Source: Paenibacillus stellifer (GTDB taxonomy: Bacteria > Bacillota > Bacilli > Paenibacillales > Paenibacillaceae). From it: 64,000 bases of DNA. Positions within the stretch are counted from its first letter, which is position 1; every line of letters starts with the position of its first letter. Position numbers and translations under genes: made by a program. The notes beneath the pieces are model-generated. The model saw only the letters and a program-made list of their open reading frames with translations, was not told where the DNA came from and searched no databases. This document shows positions 8,150 to 17,906 of this stretch, in pieces. The stretch is from contig NZ_CP009286.1 of NCBI RefSeq assembly GCF_000758685.1, positions 5,499,001 through 5,563,000 on the forward strand. Reading direction: 5' to 3'.

Positions 8150-8197
8150 AACGATATGATTGTCAAACCCCTTTTGAAGAAGGTTGCCCTATTCGGT

Positions 8198-8782
8198 TTA
8201 ACTTTTTGCAAAATACCGCTCTACCGTAGCCAGCTTTTTCGCCTGACTGCCCTTTGCCCCTTCCATGGAGCCGAACTCGAAAAATTTCACCTTGCGGATG
8301 CCAACGTAATGAAACAGTCCGCGCTTCATCAGCACTTTATGGGCATTGTTCAGCAGCAGCAGCGGATAATGGGCGGGACCTTTCATGGTGGAGATGCAAA
8401 TTGCGCTTTTCCCCTTCAGCAGCCCCTCGGGATACACGCGGTTCGGACGATTCCGGAAGGCGAAATTCGAAGCGAACATCCGGTCGATATATCCCAGCAG
8501 CATGGCCGGCGGGCGCCCCCAGAAAATAGGGTAAATGAATACAATCCGGTCCGCGCGTGTAATCTGCTCTCTGTATTCTTCAAGCTCGGGGTCAAGATGC
8601 ATATCTCTTCGTCTCCGCTCCTTGCCGTACACCAGCACAGGATTGAATTCTTCCGCATACAGATCGAGCACCTCGGTCTCACCGTTCCCCCCGCTCTGCC
8701 GGATGCCCTGCAGGACGGCTTCCAGGAAAGCACCGTTCAGGCTCTCGCGGCTGGGATGAGCATAGACAATCAGCGTATTCAC
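8198..8782 (-). CDS. flavodoxin-fold NAD(P)H dehydrogenase (quinone) family protein
   Basis: A 194-residue flavodoxin-like protein of the MdaB/KefF/NQO-like group. It starts with the FMN/FAD phosphate loop (IVYAHPSRESLNGAFLEAV), has the IVFIYPIFWGRPPAMLLGYIDRMF segment that binds flavin and shapes the quinone site, and a downstream CISTMKGP. Two-electron reduction of quinones or nitro/azo compounds is expected. The start is GTG after GGAGGGG. It is divergent from a MarR-type regulator, with two palindromic sites between them. Confidence 0.85.
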   Translation of the reverse strand: MNTLIVYAHPSRESLNGAFLEAVLQGIRQSGGNGETEVLDLYAEEFNPVLVYGKERRRRDMHLDPELEEYREQITRADRIVFIYPIFWGRPPAMLLGYIDRMFASNFAFRNRPNRVYPEGLLKGKSAICISTMKGPAHYPLLLLNNAHKVLMKRGLFHYVGIRKVKFFEFGSMEGAKGSQAKKLATVERYFAKS

Positions 8783-8800
8783 TTCGACCCCTCCATTTAC

Positions 8801-8866
8801 TTATCAAATGATAATTTTCATTTTACAAGTATATTAGGTCTTTGTTAACTAGTTGTCAAATGATAT
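8801..8866. promoter_or_regulatory. two MarR-type operators in the divergent region
   Basis: TTATCAAATGATAA (8801-8814, a perfect palindrome) and the near copy TTGTCAAATGATAT (8853-8866) lie between the divergent quinone reductase and MarR genes, about 50 bp apart. Their size and AT-rich symmetry fit MarR-family sites. Control of the reductase by the MarR protein is inferred. Confidence 0.65.
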
Positions 8867-9047
8867 ATAGAAGATTGCGGTATAAAATAATCTTTGTCAT
8901 AATGATTTCACATGAGCGTTTTGTATAAATCCATAAGGCGGGTTCAATCAACACATAGATAGATCAGAATGAATGGATCTGTCTATATATTGGACCTTTA
9001 TGCGTTATTATTCGTGTTATGCAAAATGTCGGTATGACGAAGAGGTG

Positions 9048-9524
9048 ATGGATATGTCGATGGTACAGTTAGCCCGTAAGCTGCAAGTATTCGGCATTGG
9101 GTTCAGCAAGCTGACGAGTCAGCTGCTGATTGCGATCAAGCCTGAGGCGATTACACTGCTTCAGTTCGAAATTCTGCATTTCCTGTACAGTGAGAGAAGC
9201 GTGACTCTGGGACAGATCGCAGCTTGTACCGGCATGTCGCTGCCGAATACAAGCCGCGAGGTCAGGAAGCTGGTGGAGAAATCGCTGGTGGCCAAACGAG
9301 CCGCCCTTGAGGATAAAAGAGTGTATTACGTGGAGTTGACCCCGGAGGGACAAGAGCTGATGGCGCTGTCTGATTCGCGGCTTGAGCAGCTGGTCGCAGA
9401 CAGATACGCGGGTTTGTCGCCGGACGAAACCGGGCAGGTGACGGCAGCGCTGGAGCTGCTGTCGGACAAGCTGTTGAAGTTGAACGATGGAGAACCCCCC
9501 GGCCAAGCCAGCCATAACGGTTAA
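9048..9524 (+). CDS. MarR-family transcriptional regulator
   Basis: A 158-residue MarR-type winged helix: helical dimerisation segment (QLLIAIKPEAITLLQFEILHFL), helix-turn-helix (VTLGQIAACTGMSLPNTSREVRKLV), a wing (RAALEDKRVYYVELTPEGQEL) and a C-terminal helix pair. I chose ATG 9048, although 9054 has better spacing from AGAGG at 9040; the longer 8973 start has no ribosome binding site. It is divergent from the flavodoxin-fold reductase, with two palindromes between, so it probably represses that gene and itself. Confidence 0.85.
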   Translation: MDMSMVQLARKLQVFGIGFSKLTSQLLIAIKPEAITLLQFEILHFLYSERSVTLGQIAACTGMSLPNTSREVRKLVEKSLVAKRAALEDKRVYYVELTPEGQELMALSDSRLEQLVADRYAGLSPDETGQVTAALELLSDKLLKLNDGEPPGQASHNG

Positions 9525-9538
9525 GAATGAGGCTCTTA

Positions 9539-9582
9539 TCAGGACGCAGCTTGAGGAGATTCAGGACGCAGCTTGAGGAGAT
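9539..9582. repeat. perfect 22-bp tandem duplication
   Basis: Two exact copies of a 22-bp unit (TCAGGACGCAGCTTGAGGAG plus AT) lie directly after the MarR stop. The unit has no gene or hairpin of its own. Confidence 0.9.
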
Positions 9583-9635
9583 AAGGTCAGGTGAATGTAA
9601 GGCGACGCATCGCCGATTAATCCCGTTCGTTCCCG

Positions 9636-10703
9636 TTATCCCCGGTTCTCCTCCCCTGGGTTCCCGGATTCCCTTTTCTCCTGAAGGCTGCGTATCTGCC
9701 TGAGATGATGCAGAATCTTCAGGTACCCGTCCGCTTTTCTCTGGACGCTCAGCATCAGCGCCTCGAACTGGCCGTTGTCCTGCGTCGACTTCTCGGCCAG
9801 CTCCCGCATTTTGTCATGGATGCCGGCAATCTCGTCAAGGTTGCGGTCCTGGGATTCCTTCACGCTGTCCAGCACCTGCTTCACTTCCTGCTGGGCAAAG
9901 GCGATCTCATCCATCCAGACCGCGGAACTGCCGACCAGTGCGTTAGTTCCTTTCATCATCTCCATACCGTCCGACGATTTCCGCTGGAGCCTTGCTATCG
10001 CGTCCGTCATAGCCCCAAGCGAGCCAATAATGTCCTTCGCGTTCTGCTCGGTGCTGTCAGACAGCTTCTTGATTTCATCGGCCACTACCGCAAAGCCCCT
10101 CCCATGTTCACCCGCACGGGCCGCCTCAATAGAAGCGTTGAGCGACAGAAGATTGGTCTGGGAAGCGATTTCGGCAATCACCGAAGCGAAGCCTTCAATC
10201 TGCCGGTATTGGACCGCCAGCCCGTCGAACAATTCCGTAAATTCAAGGAACATACCGGATACGTGGCCGAACTGCTCCGCGATGATTCCGTTCTCCCGCT
10301 TGGCCTGATCCACCTTGCGGGTCGAGGCATCGAAACTATCAAACGCCCGGTCGATCCGTTCGGTCGTCTGCTCGCTGCTCCCGGACAGGCTCTCCAGATG
10401 CCGCCGTACCTCCCCGATTTGTCCAGCGGTGTAGCCCGTACCCTCCAGCAGCTCGCTGAAGCGTCCCGTCATGACGCCTTCCTCATCCAGGAGGCTGTCG
10501 GTCTCCCGTTGCAGCTGCCTTGCCAGCACGAAGATGAACTTCATGGCGTCCGCCTTCTCTCCGGGAGATCGGACACCCTCTTGCCGGTTCTCCCCGGTGC
10601 CTCCTATCTCCGCCGTCGCTGGAATGGGGGCCTCTTTCCGCCCATCGAGGGCTTCGGTTCTTGAAGCTTTGCGCCTCCCCGATTTAAACAATATGCTGAG
10701 CAT
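9636..10703 (-). CDS. soluble methyl-accepting chemotaxis-type receptor
   Basis: A 355-residue receptor with no membrane segment. Residues 1-50 are a basic, low-complexity leader and the remainder is a long helical signalling domain, with the conserved hairpin tip around [20 protein letters not shown] followed by [19 protein letters not shown]. It should bind CheA/CheW through the tip. The start codon lies inside the end of the upstream FIST gene (20-base overlap). GAGGAGG nine bases before 10703 favours this ATG over the one at 10712. FIST protein and receptor are therefore co-translated, which suggests that the FIST domain senses the ligand and this protein relays the signal. Confidence 0.88.
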   Translation of the reverse strand: MLSILFKSGRRKASRTEALDGRKEAPIPATAEIGGTGENRQEGVRSPGEKADAMKFIFVLARQLQRETDSLLDEEGVMTGRFSELLEGTGYTAGQIGEVRRHLESLSGSSEQTTERIDRAFDSFDASTRKVDQAKRENGIIAEQFGHVSGMFLEFTELFDGLAVQYRQIEGFASVIAEIASQTNLLSLNASIEAARAGEHGRGFAVVADEIKKLSDSTEQNAKDIIGSLGAMTDAIARLQRKSSDGMEMMKGTNALVGSSAVWMDEIAFAQQEVKQVLDSVKESQDRNLDEIAGIHDKMRELAEKSTQDNGQFEALMLSVQRKADGYLKILHHLRQIRSLQEKRESGNPGEENRG

Positions 10704-11751
10704 GATCTTCATCCTCCTCTACCACAAGCATCACCATTGTCTGGTTCGAATGGTGACGGTAGTACTGCTCTCCATAGCTCACAAAGCCCGCCGTATTCCG
10801 GCAGTAGTCAATGATCTCCCGGTCATACCGGTCCCACAGCTCTTCCTGCTTGAACTTCAACGATCGCAGAATGCAGTGGACGGCGAAGACAAAAGAAGGG
10901 CTGCGGGGCGCTTCCCTGAGCGTCCGCTGCACCACCTCTAGCGGGTCTTCCGGCTTCAGCAGATGCACGAACGTATTCGCCATCAGTTCACAGTAAAAGG
11001 TGATGGACCGGTCGCTATTGACCTTCATTGGCGAAGCGATAAAAATATCGCTTTCATATTCTTTGCCGAGCGGGTGGTTGATAAAGTGCTCCGCAAGCTC
11101 CTCTTCGCGCACCCCGAGCAGCCGCGCATACACTTCGCTGGCGGGACGGTTGTTGAACGTGTACACGGTCCGGTTCAGCACATCGGCTTTCGTCACCAGC
11201 ATCGTGGTGCCGGTTCTTGAATAAATATTTTCCTTAATCAGCGAAGTCCGGCCTTTCGGGGAGATCAGCAGTGCGACGTTCGACATCCGGCGTCCATCCG
11301 CAAAAATATACGTCTCCTTGAACTGAAGCCCGTCGCCTGCGCTGCCGCCGATAATCTTGAAATCGGGACGAAGCGAAAAGAAGGTGCTCAGCAGAAGCTC
11401 CTCTCCTCCGTTCAGGCCGTCGCATAACAGAAGCATGAAGGCCTCGGGATTATCCGCCGCCCTGCCATACGCTTCCTCAAGCCTGTCCAGGCTCAGAATA
11501 GGCGGATCGCCGATTTCCACGACCTCCGCTTCTGCGGCCGCACATTCAAAGCCGGTAATGACGCCGTCCTCGTAGCCTTCGGACGAATACTCGCCGGCGG
11601 TCGAACACAGGATGATTCCTGGCGGCGCTGTGGCGGATAATTCCAGCACATGGGGAACCGGCGCAAACAGGACGCAGATCTTGCCACTGTCCGCGTTACG
11701 GTCCAAATAAGTCTGCGCTTCAGCGCAGTTGATAAAACGCACCGCTCTCAT
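10684..11751 (-). CDS. FIST-domain small-ligand sensor
   Basis: A 355-residue cytoplasmic protein with FIST N (about residues 25-200; [18 protein letters not shown] and [20 protein letters not shown]) and FIST C (about 215-350, ending near [14 protein letters not shown]). FIST modules are predicted sensors of small ligands such as amino acids and are frequently linked to chemotaxis or c-di-GMP proteins. The ATG at 11751 was chosen because AAAGGGGG lies seven bases upstream. Its 3' end overlaps the chemotaxis receptor gene, so both are made from one message. Confidence 0.88.
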   Translation of the reverse strand: MRAVRFINCAEAQTYLDRNADSGKICVLFAPVPHVLELSATAPPGIILCSTAGEYSSEGYEDGVITGFECAAAEAEVVEIGDPPILSLDRLEEAYGRAADNPEAFMLLLCDGLNGGEELLLSTFFSLRPDFKIIGGSAGDGLQFKETYIFADGRRMSNVALLISPKGRTSLIKENIYSRTGTTMLVTKADVLNRTVYTFNNRPASEVYARLLGVREEELAEHFINHPLGKEYESDIFIASPMKVNSDRSITFYCELMANTFVHLLKPEDPLEVVQRTLREAPRSPSFVFAVHCILRSLKFKQEELWDRYDREIIDYCRNTAGFVSYGEQYYRHHSNQTMVMLVVEEDEDHAQHIV

Positions 11752-11943
11752 CCTCGAACCCCCTTTAACACATTTTTCCAAGTTTAACATGGCCTTTCCC
11801 CGGTGTCTGCGGCATTTCTTACGGTAGACAGTTTGTCAGCTCTCCCCTTTTTTGCTATCCTTAGAGGAAAATTCAGGATGGCCGGGATGCCGCCGGCACC
11901 GCTGACGCCGCGGTATCCCGGCCCAGGAAAGGTCCATGATCCC

Positions 11944-12792
11944 ATGTCCAAACCCAGACTGAGCATTTATAACCGTTATGTGCCGGCCGTTGTGCAGGAG
12001 ACCGGCTTCGAGGGTCCCGCCTACTGGTTCATCTTCCGCGCAGGCCAACTGCTTGTCGCCGAAGACTCTGGCGCGGCTGCCGTTCCCCTGGCGCTGTCGC
12101 CGGAAGAGCTGACGGTCGCTTCTATCCGCACTCTTTATCTCGGAACGTTCGGAAGTATTCCCTGCTTCGCCGCTGAAGCCTCCCCGGAAGCAACCGAACC
12201 GCCAGGACTTCTCTTCCGTCCCCTGCGCTCACTGTACGAAGCGATGGATGAGGACTTGTTCCACCTGGCGGGCAAGGCGGTTCAGCTGCTCGCTTGGGAT
12301 GAAACCCATCTGTTCTGCGGACGCTGCGGTACCCAGACAGTGCCGTCGGAGGCCGAGTGGTCACGGAAATGCCCGGAATGCGGGCTCGTCAGCTATCCTC
12401 GTATCGCACCGGCCGTTATAACCGCCGTGCTGAAGGGCGATGAGATTCTGCTCGCCCACGCCGGACACTTCCAGAATAATATGTACGGATTGATCGCTGG
12501 CTTCGTCGAGCCCGGCGAGACGCTGGAAGACTGCGTCCAGCGGGAGATCATGGAGGAGGTCGGACTGAAGGTTACGAATATCCGCTACTTCGGCAGCCAG
12601 CAGTGGCCCTTTCCGCACTCCCTGATGGTCGGATTTCTGGCGGACTACGAGAGCGGCGAAATCGCGGTGGACGGCGAGGAGATCGTCCATGCCGACTGGT
12701 TCCGCCCGGACAGCCTGCCGGTTATTCCGGCCAAGGTCAGCATTGCCCGAAAAATCATTGATTGGTATATCGGGCAGTATACAAGATGCTAA
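11944..12792 (+). CDS. nudC: NUDIX hydrolase NudC (NADH / NAD-capped RNA pyrophosphatase)
   Basis: A 282-residue enzyme with all three NudC parts: an N-terminal domain, a zinc ribbon with two CxxC pairs (CGRCG and CPECG, near residues 122-145), and the NUDIX box GFVEPGETLEDCVQREIMEE near residue 190. The SQQWPFPHSLMVGF motif after the box is the NudC hallmark that distinguishes NADH and NAD-RNA pyrophosphatases from other NUDIX enzymes. Zinc and Mg/Mn are expected cofactors. ATG 11944 gives the usual family length; the open frame extends upstream to 11803 but without homologous-looking sequence. Confidence 0.92.
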   Translation: MSKPRLSIYNRYVPAVVQETGFEGPAYWFIFRAGQLLVAEDSGAAAVPLALSPEELTVASIRTLYLGTFGSIPCFAAEASPEATEPPGLLFRPLRSLYEAMDEDLFHLAGKAVQLLAWDETHLFCGRCGTQTVPSEAEWSRKCPECGLVSYPRIAPAVITAVLKGDEILLAHAGHFQNNMYGLIAGFVEPGETLEDCVQREIMEEVGLKVTNIRYFGSQQWPFPHSLMVGFLADYESGEIAVDGEEIVHADWFRPDSLPVIPAKVSIARKIIDWYIGQYTRC

Positions 12793-12858
12793 GAACCTCT
12801 TCCTCGGCCGGAGCATAGGCTGAACTAGACACACGCCTATGGATGGGGGAAGAGAATA

Positions 12859-13506
12859 ATGAACGTAATGCCCGCTCCGCCTGCGGCCGCGCTGGCGGGT
12901 GACTCCAATACGTATATCCAGTACAAACGCGACGACCGGAATTACTTGACCCAACTGTTCGGGGCCCAGCTCCCGGGCATCCGGACAGGCTTTTTCAATG
13001 TCCACATGTCCAGAGGAATGACGGTTCAGCCGCACTGGCATCCCAATGCCTCGGAGATGGTCTTTGTCATCGGCGGCGAGCTGATGACTTCGGTATTCGA
13101 TCCTTTCGCCCAGCGGCTGCTTGCCTACAGACTGTGCCCGGGCCAGGTGTGCCTGTTCCCCAGAGGGTGGTTCCACTGGATCGTCGCCTTATCCGAGGAG
13201 GCGCATTTTCTCACCGTGTTCGATGTTCCCACTCCCGATATCGTCTATGGCTCGGATTTCCTGAAAGCCATCCCGCCCAAGGTTATGAGCCAGGCTTACG
13301 GCGTCGACCCCGGACTCTATACCCAGGCTGTAGCTCCGATCCGGGAATCGGAAATTCTGGGGCCGCCCTCCGGCCGTCTCGTCACGGGTACACAAGGAGG
13401 CGGCGGAGCGGCACAGTTGAAGCAGCCGGGCAGCGGAAAAAAGGGGGCCGCCTCCGGCTCGCCCCAGAACATCATGCACTTGCATGCCTGCCCATTCCCC
13501 TCCTAA
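12859..13506 (+). CDS. cupin-domain protein
   Basis: A 215-residue protein with a single germin-like cupin. Motif 1 is around QPHWHPNASEMVFVIGGEL, with two histidines and a glutamate as metal ligands; motif 2 is around CLFPRGWFHWIVA, with the fourth ligand histidine. It resembles the plant-germin or oxalate-decarboxylase-like monocupins found in spore formers, but the substrate is not evident. The C-terminal 45 residues are glycine/lysine-rich and probably disordered. It follows nudC by 66 bp on the same strand with its own GGGGGAAG site. A terminator at 13526-13564 ends the unit. Confidence 0.8.
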   Translation: MNVMPAPPAAALAGDSNTYIQYKRDDRNYLTQLFGAQLPGIRTGFFNVHMSRGMTVQPHWHPNASEMVFVIGGELMTSVFDPFAQRLLAYRLCPGQVCLFPRGWFHWIVALSEEAHFLTVFDVPTPDIVYGSDFLKAIPPKVMSQAYGVDPGLYTQAVAPIRESEILGPPSGRLVTGTQGGGGAAQLKQPGSGKKGAASGSPQNIMHLHACPFPS

Positions 13507-13525
13507 TCTAATCTCCCAGGCGCAA

Positions 13526-13564
13526 AAAGGGAAAGGCCCTGCACAGCAGGCTGCCTTTCCCTTT
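13526..13564 (+). terminator. Rho-independent terminator of the cupin gene
   Basis: AAAGGGAAAGGC (13526-13537) pairs perfectly with GCCTTTCCCTTT (13553-13564), followed by GATTTTGAT. The A/T flanks would let it act in both directions. Confidence 0.85.
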
Positions 13565-13609
13565 GATTTTGATCGTCCAAGAACGTCCCTTCAGCAACTG
13601 ATCAAACAG

Positions 13610-13640
13610 AAAAAGGCCTGCCCCCATAAGGCACGGCCTT
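13610..13640 (-). terminator. Rho-independent terminator of the chemotaxis receptor
   Basis: On the minus strand AAGGCCGTGCC pairs with GGCAGGCCTTTTT (one mismatch), with a T5 tail, 34 bp past the stop at 13674. Confidence 0.8.
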
Positions 13641-13673
13641 CTCTCACAGATCATCAACAAGATTCCTGACGGA

Positions 13674-14495
13674 TTAACCCGCCACCGTCTGAATAAAATC
13701 CGCCATTTCCTTGCTTGTGTGGTTTAACTGTTCGATCACTTCGCTGAACTGGGTAACCAGCTCGGCCTGAGCCGTGGAGGAAGCGGCGATTGATTCGATC
13801 TCCATCTCCATCTGCTTGATGGAACTGCGCACGCTGCCGAGCGCCTGCTCAATTTCCCGCGTCGCATCCTTCGTATGAACAGACAGCTTCCGCACTTCCG
13901 ACGCCACAACGCCGAAGCCCGCGCCGAGCTCTCCGACGCGCGCGGCCTCAATCGCCGCGTTCAGGCCGAGGAGATTGGTCTGCTCGGAAATTTCCCGGAT
14001 CATGCCGGCGACCTTGTTGACCTGCTGCGATTCCGCTACCGCTTGGCGGGAGTTGTCCAGAATTTGCGAGGTGGTAGCCGACAGTTCCTCCGCCTGCGCC
14101 GCTACGGTCTGTACCATGTCGACCAGTTGGCCGCTGATTCCGCTGATCTGGGTGGTCAGATTCTCCATCTTCTCTTCATTATCCAGTGTATAGGCTATCG
14201 CGAACGCGCCGATAATGTCCTGATCTCCCCCGTAAATGGGCACTGCCGTTGAAATGACTACACTGCCGTAAATATCCTTGGGCAGGCGGTTGACTGTCAC
14301 TTGTCCGGCCAGCGCACTCATCAGCGTAGGGTCCTCCTTCGGTACCGGGCTGCCTTTAACAAGGCCGAAGTTCAACTTCTCGCTGGGGGCGTAGTAATGA
14401 AAAATATCCTTGTCCGTAATCCCAACCATAATATCCTGTGCATGAATTTGCTTGAAATAGGGTGCTGCCAGAATCAAAGCAGTGAGGGTATCCAT
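13674..14495 (-). CDS. soluble chemotaxis-type receptor with N-terminal PAS/cache-like sensor
   Basis: A 273-residue cytoplasmic receptor. The first 110 residues form a small sensor domain ([38 protein letters not shown]) of the kind found in many Bacillus/Paenibacillus soluble receptors. Residues 120-273 are a short signalling domain with the tip [20 protein letters not shown], then [19 protein letters not shown]. There is no transmembrane helix. AAGGAG six bases before 14495 fixes the start. It is immediately downstream of a similar receptor (ending 14570), so the two probably form an operon of paralogues. Confidence 0.88.
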   Translation of the reverse strand: MDTLTALILAAPYFKQIHAQDIMVGITDKDIFHYYAPSEKLNFGLVKGSPVPKEDPTLMSALAGQVTVNRLPKDIYGSVVISTAVPIYGGDQDIIGAFAIAYTLDNEEKMENLTTQISGISGQLVDMVQTVAAQAEELSATTSQILDNSRQAVAESQQVNKVAGMIREISEQTNLLGLNAAIEAARVGELGAGFGVVASEVRKLSVHTKDATREIEQALGSVRSSIKQMEMEIESIAASSTAQAELVTQFSEVIEQLNHTSKEMADFIQTVAG

Positions 14496-14569
14496 ATGCA
14501 TCTCCTTAAAATGATTGTCTGATTGTAGTCATTATCGACATTTTAAAGAGAATACTGAATAGAAGATAT

Positions 14570-15379
14570 TTAGGAAAGTTCAGACAGCTCCTGCGCCGTA
14601 CCCGCAATATGTCCGTAGGCCCGGCCAAGCTCCTCCATGGATTGCGCCTGGTACCGCGCATACTCGCGAACTTCCTGAACGGAATCGTTCATCTGGACGA
14701 TCGACTGCTTCATGTCTTCCAACTGCTCCTGAATATGCTCAACCAGATCTACACTGTTTGCTCCCAGCTTGCGGATCTCCTTCGCCACCACTTCAAATCC
14801 CCGGCCATACTCTCCGGCTCTCGCCGATTCGATAGCGGCATTGAGGCCCAGCAGATGGGACTGATCGGCAATCCGTTTGACCGAGGTCAGAATCTGAAAG
14901 CTGTTCTCAATCTGCTGCAGCATGGATTTCGACTGCTCAGCCAGTTCGTCCAGCCTTGCCGCCGCTCCATGTCCGGACCGGGTTACCTCCTCCGTGGTCG
15001 CGGTCATTTCCTGCACCAGCGAGGACAGCTCCTGCGCCCCCTCCTGAAGCCGGATGTTCCGGCGGTTGGAAACCATCGAGGCGATTACCCCGGTAACCCG
15101 GCCATCCTCTATAACAGGCACTGCCGAAGAAATGTAGGGCACGCCGAAGGCTTCGGGACCGCGCTCTTCGCGCTGCACCTGCTCCGTCTCCAGCGCGGCG
15201 TAGGATACCGTTCCCTTAAAGTTCTCGATCCCCGCCCCGATCGGCACCTTCAGATCGATGGTTTTGCCTGGCAAATAAGCCACCACTCTCTCCGTATCCG
15301 CCAGGACTACGGCCGCATCCTCGGCATGTGTGCTTTGAATAATGTCAATCAAACCCCGCAGCTGTTCTATCTTATTCAT
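14570..15379 (-). CDS. soluble chemotaxis-type receptor (paralogue of 13674-14495)
   Basis: A 269-residue receptor with the same build as its downstream neighbour: N-terminal sensor of about 110 residues ([39 protein letters not shown]) and a short signalling hairpin ([20 protein letters not shown], then [20 protein letters not shown]). The tip has ADQSHLLGL where most receptors have SEQTNLLAL, a divergence at the CheA/CheW contact surface. The separation from 14495 is 74 bp with no terminator seen. Confidence 0.87.
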   Translation of the reverse strand: MNKIEQLRGLIDIIQSTHAEDAAVVLADTERVVAYLPGKTIDLKVPIGAGIENFKGTVSYAALETEQVQREERGPEAFGVPYISSAVPVIEDGRVTGVIASMVSNRRNIRLQEGAQELSSLVQEMTATTEEVTRSGHGAAARLDELAEQSKSMLQQIENSFQILTSVKRIADQSHLLGLNAAIESARAGEYGRGFEVVAKEIRKLGANSVDLVEHIQEQLEDMKQSIVQMNDSVQEVREYARYQAQSMEELGRAYGHIAGTAQELSELS

Positions 15380-15515
15380 CTGAAATCAACCTGCCCTGTC
15401 CGTAGAATAATGGTCCTCACAATGATGCTTAAGGATCATTATAAATCTACCGGGGCGAGTCGTATCCAGTTAATCGTAAATTTATGCGAAAATTCGCAAA
15501 ACCAAGCATGCTGCA

Positions 15516-16802
15516 CTATCGCCGGCCGTAGCGATCCTCATTATAGCGGGCGATCAGCTGCCGCACCTCCTCCGGCGAATAATCGGTATAACGGCCTCCC
15601 GTCTCCAGTTCGGTCCCATTCTCGGATGGTGTCCGGCTTGTGCGGAAGACGAACCCGCGCTTCATCGCCCGGGCGATCAGCTGCCGATAAGCTTGACGGG
15701 GATCGTCTCCCGCGTACTGGCGTTTGCCGTCCGGGCGCCGCCGCCGCCACCGCTTGGGCGGGACGCCCTCGATCCGCTCGACTTCGTCCAAATACTCGGC
15801 CTGCTCACCCGGAGCACGACGGATCGCCCGGAGTCTGCGAAACCGCTGAAGCAGACCCCGGACCCACAGACGCAAGCGCTCCGGCAGCCATTTGGACAGA
15901 AGTTTGTAGAGCAGTACGGCTACTCCTGCAGCGATCACTGCACTCAGCAGCGCCAGCAGCGTATAACCGAGGATGGTCAGCCACAGCGGAGTCCCTCCGA
16001 TCTCCTCCTTGGCCATATGCCTGAGCTCGGCGGCGGCCAGAGACTCCTCCTGCTTCGGAGGCTCCGCCGGAATGCTGCTGGATTGCAGCAGCGAAATCAG
16101 CCAGCGGGCCAGCCGGAGGAGCAGCGGGCCGAAGCCCTGCCAAGCGCCGATCAGGACGATCGGGATGAGCGTAAGCCAGGTCAGGCGGCGGTTGACGGCC
16201 GCAATGCGGGAAGCGGTCTGCCCGTCGACTTCGTACGACGGCGAAGCAGACCTTACCTGGTCGGTATTCCAGCGCAGCAGCAGCACGAACAGGTTCGTCA
16301 TGCACAGCACGTACAACTCGGTACGGTGCGGAGTCAGCGCAGGCGGATTCGAGCCTGCAATATAGACGTACAAGATCACGGAGAGGGCGATGCCCCACAG
16401 CGGCAGCGGTATCTGCACACCTGTCCACAGCCGCTTTCGTCCGGTGATCAGCCCCCGCACTGCGGCGGCCAGCAGCGCGGCTGCACCGGCCGCTCCGGCA
16501 GGGCGCAGGCCGAAAGCCAGAATGCCGGCGGCCATTGCGGCGGCCGTTAATGCCGGCAGAAGCAGCCGGGAGCCGCCCGCCCGCGACTGCCTGTCTCCGG
16601 CAAGCGTGCCGGCATAGTGGAAGCCGCCGGCAAGGAGCAGCAGGCCAAGCGGCGATGTGCCCAGCACATACACGGCCGCAAGCAGCGCGAACGGATAGAG
16701 CGCCGCCGTCTCCTGCAGCGATGCTCCTGCCATCCGCCCCAGCTCCGCCTTGCCTCGGCCGGAGTTTCCGGATAACCCCAGAGCTTGCATGAAGCGGTTC
16801 AT
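15516..16802 (-). CDS. membrane protein with C-terminal DUF4129-like domain
   Basis: A 428-residue protein with about six or seven hydrophobic segments in the first 290 residues, a basic juxtamembrane stretch and a C-terminal cytoplasmic domain whose end (YRQLIARAMKRGFVFRTSRTP to LIARYNEDRYG) matches DUF4129. In Bacillus-type MoxR/DUF58 operons the third gene usually encodes a larger protein with an extracytoplasmic transglutaminase core before DUF4129. No Cys-His-Asp transglutaminase segment is visible here, and the protein is about 300 residues shorter. ATG overlaps the DUF58 stop by four bases (ATGA), showing translational coupling. Confidence 0.78.
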   Translation of the reverse strand: MNRFMQALGLSGNSGRGKAELGRMAGASLQETAALYPFALLAAVYVLGTSPLGLLLLAGGFHYAGTLAGDRQSRAGGSRLLLPALTAAAMAAGILAFGLRPAGAAGAAALLAAAVRGLITGRKRLWTGVQIPLPLWGIALSVILYVYIAGSNPPALTPHRTELYVLCMTNLFVLLLRWNTDQVRSASPSYEVDGQTASRIAAVNRRLTWLTLIPIVLIGAWQGFGPLLLRLARWLISLLQSSSIPAEPPKQEESLAAAELRHMAKEEIGGTPLWLTILGYTLLALLSAVIAAGVAVLLYKLLSKWLPERLRLWVRGLLQRFRRLRAIRRAPGEQAEYLDEVERIEGVPPKRWRRRRPDGKRQYAGDDPRQAYRQLIARAMKRGFVFRTSRTPSENGTELETGGRYTDYSPEEVRQLIARYNEDRYGRR

Positions 16803-17899
16803 GAACGCGGACCCTCCTTCCGTAAAACTTCCCGGTCGACCGTCACACGGTGGCCTATCGCTTCCAGCCGGACGATCGCCTCCGCGATCCGGTCCGAGAT
16901 ATGAGCCGTGACCAGCAGATAGTCCCAGGACTCATTCGTCTCCCGCTCTGCTTCCAGCGCCAGAAACTCGTGAAACGGCATGCGGGCCTTCAGCTCGACA
17001 GCCGCCATGTTCTCGAGCAGAGCTGCCAAATGCTGCATGCCGTATGCGGGTTCCACGCGGCTGTCCTCCTCGCCGGCAGCCACGCTGTAGGCATTATGGC
17101 CGAAGCCCGCAGCCATTCCCTGCCGGATGAGCGAAGCGGCGGCGGTCGCCGCGCAGGAGAGAGCCGCTTCGATCCGGTCCGGCTCTGTGACCACGCTCCA
17201 CATCGATTCCGACTCCTCAATGTTGAGGCAGATCATCGCCCTCGGATCGGCGGAGTATCCGGTACGGTGCACCTGGAGCTTCCCGGTGCGGGCGCTTGCC
17301 TTCCAGTGAATCCGGTTCATCGGATCACCCGGTGCATATTCCCGGACGCCGGTAAGGAGGAACGGGTCGTCCACGACCCATCTTTGGACCGCGAGTTCGC
17401 CCTGCCACGTTCTCCATGAGGCCGGAAGCTCGCTTTCTTGCAGCAGCTGCGGGTAAACCACCAGTCGTTCGCCGAGTGTAATCGTCCGGCTGGGCATATA
17501 GATCCCGAACAGATCGCTTCCCGTCATCGTAACCGACTCCATGGAGAAGACGCCCCGTCCGCTACAGCCCACCTGGTAGGTGCGGGTGATGCGGGTTCTT
17601 GGCGGCAGCGTGAACAGGCTGGTATGATTCTGATAAATGCTCCCTCTGCTGATGGACGTTTCCTTGCTGCGGGTGAACATCAGGGAGGAAGGCAGCATGG
17701 CTTCTAGCCGGAGCCAGGGTACGGGCACCCTCTTGCGGTTGGCAATCGTCTCCACCATTTCAATGCGGTCGCCCGCATGGCAGGTCCCGGCGCTGAGCTG
17801 CCGGCTGTATGTAAGGTTGGCGAGCGCCCGTCTGCCCAGCAGCACGCCCTGAAGCCACGTGACGGCAGCGCAGGAGATCAGCAGCCAGATCAGTCCCAC
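16799..17899 (-). CDS. DUF58 (YeaD-like) protein
   Basis: A 366-residue protein with an N-terminal membrane hairpin (VGLIWLLISCAAVTWLQGVL), a beta-sandwich middle (HAGDRIEMVETIANRKRVPV, PRTRITRTYQVGCSGRGVF) and the DUF58 signature VREYAPGDPMNRIHWKASAR near residue 195, followed by a von Willebrand A-like part. I place the start at GTG 17899, eight bases after the MoxR stop. The frame is open further upstream, but only as an out-of-frame shadow of MoxR. Partner of the MoxR ATPase upstream; the complex may act in cell-envelope protein assembly. Confidence 0.85.
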   Translation of the reverse strand: MGLIWLLISCAAVTWLQGVLLGRRALANLTYSRQLSAGTCHAGDRIEMVETIANRKRVPVPWLRLEAMLPSSLMFTRSKETSISRGSIYQNHTSLFTLPPRTRITRTYQVGCSGRGVFSMESVTMTGSDLFGIYMPSRTITLGERLVVYPQLLQESELPASWRTWQGELAVQRWVVDDPFLLTGVREYAPGDPMNRIHWKASARTGKLQVHRTGYSADPRAMICLNIEESESMWSVVTEPDRIEAALSCAATAAASLIRQGMAAGFGHNAYSVAAGEEDSRVEPAYGMQHLAALLENMAAVELKARMPFHEFLALEAERETNESWDYLLVTAHISDRIAEAIVRLEAIGHRVTVDREVLRKEGPRS

Positions 17900-17906
17900 T
17901 CTCAGG

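Noticed and set aside
14609..16024. A 471-residue plus-strand frame opposite the chemotaxis receptor and the DUF4129 gene
   Set aside because: Antisense shadow with no domain match, crossing an intergenic region between two real minus-strand genes.
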